NCBI GenBank assembly: GCA_013298745.1
Contig: JAAFIT010000076.1
Span: forward strand, 1,708-8,955
From: Sphingomonadales bacterium
Lineage (GTDB): Bacteria > Pseudomonadota > Alphaproteobacteria > Sphingomonadales > Sphingomonadaceae
DNA: 7,248 nt
Reading direction: 5' to 3'
This document shows positions 1-5,664 of the stretch, piece after piece (position 1 is the first letter of the stretch; each line of letters opens with the position of its first letter). The notes below the pieces were generated by a model. The model was not told where the DNA came from. It searched no databases and saw only the letters and a list, made by a program, of their open reading frames with translations. The position numbers and the translations under genes are program-made.

Positions 1-154
1 CGGGCTTGACGATGGCGGTTGCGGCGGGTGCCAGCGGCGCGGAAACCGCTGTTGTCGACTGGGCAAAGGCAGCGACGGGCAGGGCGCAGGCTGCCACCGC
101 CAGCCGCAAGGTGCGTCCGGCAAATGCCATCCATCCGGCGCGTTTCAAGCCCAT
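1..154 (-). CDS. Exported protein of unknown function, N-terminal fragment
   Basis: Only the first 51 codons are in the window; the gene continues past the left edge. The start at 154 is chosen because a purine-rich stretch (GGGGGACAGGAA) lies just before the ATG. The N-terminus is a convincing Sec signal peptide: basic residues at K4, R6, R15 and R18, a hydrophobic Ala/Leu/Val core at about residues 19-30, and an AFA|QS cleavage site after about residue 31. The next residues are Ala/Pro/Thr-rich, as in a linker after a signal peptide. It is therefore secreted to the periplasm or beyond. An internal ATG at 130 would still leave a signal peptide but has a poorer ribosome site. It lies 32 bp downstream of the glutathione transferase gene on the same strand and may be co-transcribed with it. 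The mature protein is not visible, so no function can be given. Confidence 0.72.
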   Translation of the reverse strand, partial: MGLKRAGWMAFAGRTLRLAVAACALPVAAFAQSTTAVSAPLAPAATAIVKP

Positions 155-186
155 TTCCTGTCCCCCTAGCGACTGCCGCCATCAGC

Positions 187-843
187 CTATGACGGTGATA
201 GCGCTGTTGCGATATCGGTGCCAGCGTTGGCTTTGCCCATATTGGTCATGGCCGTCGTGGCACGCTGGTGCCATGCCGCCAAGTCCGACAAGGCCATAGG
301 CGCCTCCAGCCCGATGAATTGTCCGAAATCCACCAGAGACAGCAGCACGACATCGGCCATGGTCAGCCGGTCGCCGGCGAGCCAGGTCTTGCCGGCCAAC
401 TGGCCATCGAACCAGCGATAGGCGTCATGAGCGCGGACGCGCGCCTGCTCGGCCATGGCGGGAATCTGTTCGACGAGTTTGGCGGTGAACGGGTGGCCAT
501 GCTGCCAGAACAGGCTGACCGGCGTACCAAGCGCGGTTTCGGCGCGGCGGATCCACATATCGGTTTCGGCGCGTTCATAGGCATTGCTGCCGAACAGCGG
601 CGGATCGGGGTGGAGTTCATCGAGATAGCGGCAGATCGAGACGGTTTCGGCGATCACCCGGCCGTCATCGAGTTCGAGAAAGGGCAATTGGCCGCGCGGG
701 TTGCGCGCCAGCATCTCAGGGGCCTTGTGGGCGCCCTTGAACATGGCAAGGTCGGTGGCGGGGATCGACAGGCCCTTCAATGCCAGAAACAGGCGCACCC
801 GGCGTGGGTTGGGCGCCGGATCGGCAGCGGTCCATAGCATCAT
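187..843 (-). CDS. Glutathione S-transferase family protein
   Basis: A 218-aa cytoplasmic protein of the usual length for the soluble GST family, which conjugates or reduces electrophiles with glutathione. The N-terminal thioredoxin-like half (about residues 1-80) has the NPRRVR stretch at 12-17, the NPRGQLPFLELDDG segment at 48-61 with the cis-proline P54, and the glutathione-contacting segment AETVSICRYLDE at 65-76. The all-alpha C-terminal half carries WLAGDRLTMADVVL at 154-167, the family's folding (N-capping box) motif. The start at 843 is supported by GGGGGA seven bases upstream; the next codon is also ATG. The frame is open far upstream, but that extension has no GST similarity and lies antisense to the DUF4403 gene. 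The position usually holding the catalytic Ser, just before PNPRR, appears to be Ala (A10), so the activity class is uncertain. It is divergent from the DUF4403 pair. Confidence 0.93.
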   Translation of the reverse strand: MMLWTAADPAPNPRRVRLFLALKGLSIPATDLAMFKGAHKAPEMLARNPRGQLPFLELDDGRVIAETVSICRYLDELHPDPPLFGSNAYERAETDMWIRRAETALGTPVSLFWQHGHPFTAKLVEQIPAMAEQARVRAHDAYRWFDGQLAGKTWLAGDRLTMADVVLLSLVDFGQFIGLEAPMALSDLAAWHQRATTAMTNMGKANAGTDIATALSPS

Positions 844-948
844 GTCGCATTCCCCCGTGTCATTTTCGCCCATCATGAGTGCTCGCGGCGCTATCGCAAT
901 CGGCGCTTGGCATGGCATAAGCGCGTGATGCTGGGGCTGGGGATCAAT
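844..948. promoter_or_regulatory. Divergent intergenic region between GST and DUF4403 genes
   Basis: This 105-bp gap separates the start of the minus-strand GST gene from the plus-strand lipoprotein gene, so it must hold promoters for both unless the lipoprotein gene starts at the upstream TTG (907) or ATG (928). I see ribosome-binding sequences at each end: GGGGGA before the GST ATG, and GGGG six bases before the ATG at 949. No convincing -35/-10 pair with correct spacing was found on either strand. CATAAG at 915-920 is a weak -10-like match only. Confidence 0.5.
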
Positions 949-2415
949 ATGCGACCGATTGTTGCCGGCTGGCGCGGCTGGATGCCGATAATGGGCCTGT
1001 TGGTGCTGGCGAGTTGCAATCGCGCCGGCTCCAACCCCGAGCCGGTGCGGGTGGAGACGCCGTTCATGTTGCCGGCGCAGGATTCCACACTTGCTGTCCC
1101 GGTGACGGCGCGGGTCGTCGATCTCGAACGTCTGCTCAACGCGCGGGTGCCGATGACTTTTGACAGCACGGCGGCGCAAGCAGCGGCGTGCGCCAAGCCG
1201 GGGACGCTGCGGCGGATCGGCTGTCAGTTCAACGGCACGGTGACACGCGGGCCTATTTCGGTTTCGGCGGTCGATGCCAATGTCATCAAGCTGACGATGG
1301 TCCTCGATGGCGCGATTGCGGCGCGCGAACTGGCGCGTTTCGTCGGCGAAGCGCCGGTGAGCGCCGCAGCGCAGGTAGACGCGCTGGTGCGGCTCGACAT
1401 GGTCGACAATTGGCAGCCGCAAGCACGGGTCGGCATTGGCTATCAATGGGTGCGGGCGCCGGGGATGGCGGTCTTCGGCCAGCGGGTGAGTCTTGCCGGC
1501 GCTGCCGATCCGTTGGTCGCACGGCTGATCGCCGAACTGGAAGCGGCGGTGCCCGAAAGCCTTGAACGCCTGCAACCGCGCCAGCGGCTGGAAACGCTGT
1601 GGACCCAGAGCTTTGCTGTGCTGCCGCTCAACCCCGGTATGCCGCCCGTATGGCTGCGATTGGCGCCGCAGCGGCTGTATTTCAACAATTACACCATCAC
1701 CGGTGATGTGCTGACGCTGGCGATCGGCGCCAGCGCAGTGGCGCAGAGCTTTGTCGGCAGCGAACCCAAGCCGCTGCCGGCGACGCCGTTGCCGCCACAG
1801 GCCGAGGTGCCGCCGGGCACGCTGGCGCAGTTCCGGGTGCAATTGCCGGTGGTCGCGGATTATGCCGGGCTTGAGCAGTTGGTCGCAGCGAACCTGAAAC
1901 CGCTCGAAGCCGGGCCGATGCAGGTGCGTGGGCTGGGTGCGGTGACCGCCCAGTTCGGCAAGGTGCATATCCATGAAACCAGCGGCGGCCGTGTCGCCAT
2001 TGGTCTCGACATCACCGCCGGTACGCCGCGGCAATGGCTGCGGCCGCGCGGCACGGTGTGGATGACGGTGAAGCCGGTGTTGGCGCCCGGTTCGCAGCAA
2101 CTCGATATCGGCGAGGTGGCGATCACTGGCAATCCCGACAATGCCAGCTTCCGGATGTTGCTGGCGGTGGCGCGATCACGCCTGGTGCGCGACCAGATTG
2201 CCAAGGCGATGTCACGCGATTTCAGTGCCGAGCGCGACCGGGCGCTGGCATCGGCGCGCGAGACGCTTGCCAATCGCCGGGTCGGCGAATTTCGCCTGAC
2301 CGCGACGATCGACAGTGTTGATAATGGAGGGCTGGTGGTGATGGGGCAGGGGCTGGCGCTGCCGGTGATGGCGCAAGGCACTGCGCGGCTGAGCCTCGAT
2401 CCGGTCGTGCCGTGA
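949..2415 (+). CDS. DUF4403 family lipoprotein (first paralog)
   Basis: A 488-aa lipoprotein of unknown function, assigned to DUF4403 by its overall pattern and length. The start at 949 is preferred over TTG 907 and ATG 928 because GGGG sits six bases upstream and it gives a proper lipoprotein signal: basic residues R2 and R9, a hydrophobic stretch, and lipobox LASC with the lipidated Cys at 23. N24 at +2 does not fit the classical Asp retention signal, so outer-membrane anchoring facing the periplasm is likely. Recognisable blocks include PVTARVVDLERLLNARVP (51-68), VTRGPISV (98-105), MPPVWLRL (231-238), LPVVADYAGLEQLV (299-312) and PRGTVWMT (366-373). The blocks near 47-68 and 295-319 resemble each other, suggesting two repeated domains. 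C81 and C92 are shared with the downstream paralog and may form a disulfide. It overlaps the next gene by four bases (GTGA). Confidence 0.88.
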   Translation: MRPIVAGWRGWMPIMGLLVLASCNRAGSNPEPVRVETPFMLPAQDSTLAVPVTARVVDLERLLNARVPMTFDSTAAQAAACAKPGTLRRIGCQFNGTVTRGPISVSAVDANVIKLTMVLDGAIAARELARFVGEAPVSAAAQVDALVRLDMVDNWQPQARVGIGYQWVRAPGMAVFGQRVSLAGAADPLVARLIAELEAAVPESLERLQPRQRLETLWTQSFAVLPLNPGMPPVWLRLAPQRLYFNNYTITGDVLTLAIGASAVAQSFVGSEPKPLPATPLPPQAEVPPGTLAQFRVQLPVVADYAGLEQLVAANLKPLEAGPMQVRGLGAVTAQFGKVHIHETSGGRVAIGLDITAGTPRQWLRPRGTVWMTVKPVLAPGSQQLDIGEVAITGNPDNASFRMLLAVARSRLVRDQIAKAMSRDFSAERDRALASARETLANRRVGEFRLTATIDSVDNGGLVVMGQGLALPVMAQGTARLSLDPVVP

Positions 2416-3857
2416 AGGCGCGACTGGCGGGCGGCATGCTAGCGTTGCTGCTGGCGGGGTGCAGCCGCGATAGCTCCAACCCGGCGCCGCCGCGCGTGAC
2501 GGCGCCGGCCGATATCCGTTCGGCATCATCCGCGATCGCCGTGCCGATCAGCGCCCGGATTTCCGATCTTCAGCGACTGATCAATGCCGAAGTGCCGCGG
2601 ACGTTGGTGACCATCAACGAGGCCAAGCCGGCGTGCGCGAAGCTGCCGGTGATCGGCAATGTCAGTTGCCGGCTGGTGGGCCAGGTGACGCGCGGGCCGA
2701 TTGCCATCACCGGCAAGGGCGATGTGTTGACCTTGTCCATGCCGGTCGATGCGGTCGTCAGTGCCAAGGATATCGGCAAGATCATCAAGTCCGAAACCGC
2801 GACCGCTGCGGCGGTGGTGGTGGCGAAGGTCAAGCTGACCTCCATCGGCGATTGGCAGCCGAGCGCCAAGGTGGACATCGACTATCGCTGGACGCGCAAG
2901 CCCGGCATCGATTTTCTGGGCAAGCGCATCACCTTCGCGGGGCGCGCCGATCCGGAGTTGCAGAAGCTTCTCAAGCGGTTGGAGGCAAGTGTTCCCAAGC
3001 ACATTGCCAAGCTGCAGCCGCGCGACAAGCTTGCCGACGCCTGGAGCAAGGGCTTCACCTCGATCAAGCTCAACGATCACAACCCGCCGGTGTGGTTGCG
3101 GTTGACGCCCGAGCAACTGCGTTTCCGGCGCTATAGCATCGAGAAGGGCGTCATCACCCTCGAACTCGGCGCGACAGCGCGCACCGAGACGTTCGTCGGC
3201 GAACGTCCCGCTGATCCGCCGCTGACGCCGCTGCCACCGCCGGCGCCATTTCAGATCGCGCCCGATACCGGCTTCCGCTTTCATATTCCGGTGATTGCCG
3301 ATTATGCCGAACTCGAGCCGGTGCTCGAAAAGGCATTGAAGAAGCTGGAGAAGAAGCCGATCCCGGTGCCGCGTGTCGGTGATGTGCGCGCCGAATTCAC
3401 CGATGTGACGATGTACCCGACGAACGGCGGCCGGCTGGCCATTGGTCTCGGCCTCAAGGTCAAGACGCCGCGTGGCTGGATCGATCCGCGCGGCACGGTG
3501 TGGGTGACCGGCCAGCCATATAACGAGCCGGGGTCGCAACGCGTGAAGGTGCGCGATCTGCAGATCGCCGGCAGACCCGACAGCACCAGCTTCGGCGTGT
3601 TGCTCGCCGTCGCGCAATCGGACGGCGTGCGTACCGAAGTCACCAACGCTTTGTCCGAGGACTTTTCGCGCGATTACAATCGGATTCTGGCCAAGGCCGG
3701 CGAAGCCATCGCGCAAAAGCAGTTGGGGGATTTCATGCTGACGACAACGATCTCCGACGTGAAGAACGGTGTCATCTATCCGGCAGGGCAGGGACTATAC
3801 ATGCCGGTTGACGCGACCGGGACCGCGGCATTGCGATTTGCGCCACAGCGCAAATAG
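2412..3857 (+). CDS. DUF4403 family lipoprotein (second paralog)
   Basis: A 481-aa lipoprotein homologous over its whole length to the preceding gene. The GTG start overlaps the upstream TGA as GTGA, and no clear Shine-Dalgarno sequence precedes it, so its translation probably depends on coupling to the first gene. The signal peptide is short: K2 and R4, a Leu/Ala core, and lipobox LAGC with Cys 17 as the lipidated residue; starting at M9 would leave too short a signal. Shared blocks are PISARISDLQRLINAEVP (45-62), VTRGPIAI (92-99), NPPVWLRL (224-231), IPVIADYAELEPVL (292-305) and DPRGTVWVT (358-366). C75 and C86 match the Cys pair of the first paralog. It is more lysine-rich than its partner, for example KALKKLEKKP (307-316), which suggests the two have diverged in charge and perhaps ligand. 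The biochemical role of the family is not known to me. Confidence 0.88.
   Translation: MKARLAGGMLALLLAGCSRDSSNPAPPRVTAPADIRSASSAIAVPISARISDLQRLINAEVPRTLVTINEAKPACAKLPVIGNVSCRLVGQVTRGPIAITGKGDVLTLSMPVDAVVSAKDIGKIIKSETATAAAVVVAKVKLTSIGDWQPSAKVDIDYRWTRKPGIDFLGKRITFAGRADPELQKLLKRLEASVPKHIAKLQPRDKLADAWSKGFTSIKLNDHNPPVWLRLTPEQLRFRRYSIEKGVITLELGATARTETFVGERPADPPLTPLPPPAPFQIAPDTGFRFHIPVIADYAELEPVLEKALKKLEKKPIPVPRVGDVRAEFTDVTMYPTNGGRLAIGLGLKVKTPRGWIDPRGTVWVTGQPYNEPGSQRVKVRDLQIAGRPDSTSFGVLLAVAQSDGVRTEVTNALSEDFSRDYNRILAKAGEAIAQKQLGDFMLTTTISDVKNGVIYPAGQGLYMPVDATGTAALRFAPQRK
3836..3855. terminator. Perfect 8-bp-stem hairpin between convergent genes
   Basis: ATTTGCGC (3836-3843), loop CACA, then GCGCAAAT (3848-3855) form a perfect inverted repeat. 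It covers the last codons and the first base of the stop codon of the second DUF4403 gene, directly before the 18-bp gap to the convergent histidine phosphatase gene. Its place at the 3' ends of two convergent genes suggests a bidirectional transcript end or mRNA 3'-stabilising structure. There is no run of T on either side, so a classical intrinsic terminator is not proven. Confidence 0.4.
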
Positions 3858-3875
3858 CCGCGACATCGCTATGGC

Positions 3876-4418
3876 TCAGATCGGGTGCGCCTGGTCGTGC
3901 GGGAAAAGCTGCTGGGGTGCCTGGCGGAATTGCCATGCCCCGGCCGGCGGCTCGCGGTCGAGCGTCCAGACCACGTCATAACGGTCATCGGGCCAGTCGG
4001 CGGGGGCTGAAAGGCTGTCCCCACCGATGTGGCGGACCAATTGCGGGATGCTGTGGTGGTGCCAGGCGATGAGCACCGGAGGCTCGGCTGCGAGTACGGC
4101 GAGGGCGAGCGCGGCTTCCTCATATTCGGCATGATCGAGGTTGATCGGGATCCCCAGCGCGCTGCTGAGCGGCTCAAGGGTGCGCTGCGACCGCAGGCTC
4201 GGGCTGGAAGGCGTCGCGGCAGCGGCAAAGATCGTTCGCGGTGGCGATACCGGATGTGCGTCAGCCGGCATCGTAAAGAAGCGCACCAATGCCGCGGCGC
4301 GTTGCCAGCCACGCACGGTCAATTCATGCTTCTTGTGAAAGCCGTTGATGCAGACGCTGCGATCCTGCCGGCCGGCAATTGGTTTTTCGGCGTGGCGGAT
4401 GATCATGATTCGCTGCAT
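3876..4418 (-). CDS. Histidine phosphatase family protein
   Basis: A 180-aa protein of the histidine phosphatase (phosphoglycerate mutase-like) superfamily, which moves phosphate through a phospho-histidine intermediate. IMIIRHAEKP at 4-13 holds the catalytic pair R8-H9 on the first strand. LTVRGWQRAAAL (33-44) is the usual following helix. S77, R79 and T80 in SQRTLEPL provide the conserved phosphate-binding Arg region, and WHHHSIPQL (119-127) supplies the second catalytic His, most likely H121, in the W-x-H-x-x-I-P form seen in one branch of the family. No signal peptide is present, so it is probably cytoplasmic. The frame stays open upstream to 4880, but the catalytic motif normally sits at the very N-terminus, GGGG lies just upstream of the ATG at 4418, and the extension would overlap the divergent phosphatase gene. 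The substrate cannot be told from sequence. Confidence 0.88.
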   Translation of the reverse strand: MQRIMIIRHAEKPIAGRQDRSVCINGFHKKHELTVRGWQRAAALVRFFTMPADAHPVSPPRTIFAAAATPSSPSLRSQRTLEPLSSALGIPINLDHAEYEEAALALAVLAAEPPVLIAWHHHSIPQLVRHIGGDSLSAPADWPDDRYDVVWTLDREPPAGAWQFRQAPQQLFPHDQAHPI

Positions 4419-4608
4419 CGATACCCCGGAGCCCCTGATTGAACGGCCGGCAAGTTGCCCGTCATCATCACGCTGTGCAACCGCCAAGCCATAGGGAAAC
4501 CCAGTTGCTCGTTCGCACAAGGCGTTGACACCGCGGGGGCCAAGGGTTCCAATTGTCACAGGCGATAACCTTGCGTGGGTGACCGGGGTGTTGGCAAACG
4601 GGAACAAA
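4419..4608. promoter_or_regulatory. Divergent intergenic region between two phosphatase genes
   Basis: This 190-bp region separates the minus-strand histidine phosphatase from the plus-strand metallophosphatase operon and must drive at least the latter. It contains a good sigma-70-like promoter for the plus strand (listed separately). A short dyad, GGCAAGTTGCC at 4449-4459, lies about 30 bases upstream of the histidine phosphatase start and could be an operator or chance. No clear -35/-10 pair was found for the minus strand. Confidence 0.55.
4525..4553 (+). promoter_or_regulatory. Candidate sigma-70-type promoter of the phosphatase/CotH-like operon
   Basis: A perfect -35 hexamer TTGACA at 4525-4530 is followed, after a 17-base spacer, by TCCAAT at 4548-4553, which matches four of six positions of TATAAT. 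Transcription would begin near 4560, about 50 bases before the GTG start at 4609. The TTG of this box is in frame with the downstream gene and could be misread as its start codon. Confidence 0.5.
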
Positions 4609-5664
4609 GTGCAGCGACGGCTGGTTTTGCGGATGCTGCTGCTGGTGTCGCTGGTTTGCGGCGCGGCTATCCCGGGCCGGGCGCTGGCGGATGACATTGT
4701 GCCGCCAATGCCGGCGCGCGTCATCGCGATCGGCGATCTGCACGGCGATCTGGCGGCGTGGCGCGCCATCGCCCGGGATGCCGGGTTGATCGATGCCAAG
4801 GGGAAATGGGCCGGCGGCAAAACCATATTGGTGCAGACGGGCGATGTTGCCGATCGCGGTGCCGATTCAAAGGCGATCATTCAGGATCTGATGCGTCTGC
4901 AGAAAGAGGCGACGCGCGATGGCGGGCGGGTCGTGGCGTTGGTCGGCAATCATGAAGCCATGAACATGACCGGTGACCTTCGCTATGTTTCGCGGGGCGA
5001 GTTCGCGGCCTTTGCCAATGGCAATTCCACGCGGCTGCGCGACATGGTTTTCGCGGCGAACAGCGCAGCCATCATTGCCGCCTATCGGCAGGAAAAGCCA
5101 AACATCACCGACGCCGAGGCGCGCGCTGCCTGGCTGGCCGAGACGCCGCCGGGCAAGCTTGAGCATCAGGCGGCATGGGCACCCAATGGCGTGATCGGCA
5201 AATGGGTGATCGGCAACCCGGCGATGCTGCGGCTTGGCGACACGCTGTTCGTCCATGCCGGGCTGAGCGCTGCTTATGCCCAGCGAACAGTCGACGATAT
5301 CAATGCCGCTGTGGCGACGTCGTTGGCGGCACGCGATCAGGCCGAAACGGCAATCATCAACGATCCGGCCGGGCCGCTATGGTATCGTGGTCTGGCCCAG
5401 GCCGACGCGACTGCAGCATCAGGATCTGCGGCCGATTCGGAATTGCGCAACGCTTTGGCGGCGCAGGGCGCGCGCCGGATGGTCATTGGCCATACGCCGA
5501 ACCTTTCGGGGGTGGCATTCCGGCATGGGGACCGGCTGGCGATGATCGATACCGGCATTTCCGCCGCTTATGGCGGCACGCTCGGCTATCTCGAAATCAT
5601 CGATGGACGCTGGGTCGCACATGCTGTCGCGCGGCCGCCGACGGAAAAGAAGGGCAAAGCGTGA
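4609..5664 (+). CDS. Exported Shewanella-like PPP metallophosphatase
   Basis: A 351-aa secreted metallophosphoesterase of the PPP superfamily. All metal- and phosphate-binding motifs are present: GDLHGD (42-47), GDVADRG (78-84), GNHEAMNM (113-120), VHAGL (215-219) and GHT (294-296). The GNHEAMNMTGDLRYV arrangement and IDTGISAAYGG (313-323) are typical of Shewanella-like phosphatases, some of which are known to act on phosphotyrosine proteins or peptides. The GTG start at 4609 is chosen because GGGAA lies four bases upstream and it gives a clean signal peptide: QRRLVLR basic region, Leu/Val core and ALA|DD cleavage after about residue 27. Starting at TTG 4525 would place the start codon inside the likely -35 box and bury the signal peptide 28 residues in. 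It is therefore active in the periplasm or outside. It overlaps the CotH-like gene by GTGA. Substrate is unknown; ApaH-like hydrolysis is possible but less likely for an exported protein. Confidence 0.92.
   Translation: MQRRLVLRMLLLVSLVCGAAIPGRALADDIVPPMPARVIAIGDLHGDLAAWRAIARDAGLIDAKGKWAGGKTILVQTGDVADRGADSKAIIQDLMRLQKEATRDGGRVVALVGNHEAMNMTGDLRYVSRGEFAAFANGNSTRLRDMVFAANSAAIIAAYRQEKPNITDAEARAAWLAETPPGKLEHQAAWAPNGVIGKWVIGNPAMLRLGDTLFVHAGLSAAYAQRTVDDINAAVATSLAARDQAETAIINDPAGPLWYRGLAQADATAASGSAADSELRNALAAQGARRMVIGHTPNLSGVAFRHGDRLAMIDTGISAAYGGTLGYLEIIDGRWVAHAVARPPTEKKGKA

Noticed and set aside
268..837. 189-aa plus-strand open frame
   Set aside because: It is the antisense shadow of the GST gene and has no supporting motif.
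844..2100. Long minus-strand open frame extending the GST gene upstream to give a 637-aa protein
   Set aside because: The extension is Arg/His/Pro-rich with no recognisable domain and is antisense to the DUF4403 gene; GST homology and a ribosome site begin at 843.
2526..3716. 396-aa minus-strand open frame
   Set aside because: Antisense shadow of the second DUF4403 gene caused by GC-rich codon use; composition is His/Arg/Asp-rich without motifs.
4419..4880. N-terminal extension of the histidine phosphatase to 334 aa
   Set aside because: It would overlap the metallophosphatase gene and place the RHAEKP motif more than 150 residues in, whereas it normally lies at the N-terminus; GGGG precedes the ATG at 4418.
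5175..5660. Upstream extension of the CotH-like gene to 535 aa
   Set aside because: It overlaps the conserved part of the metallophosphatase in another frame, and the signal peptide begins at GTG 5661.
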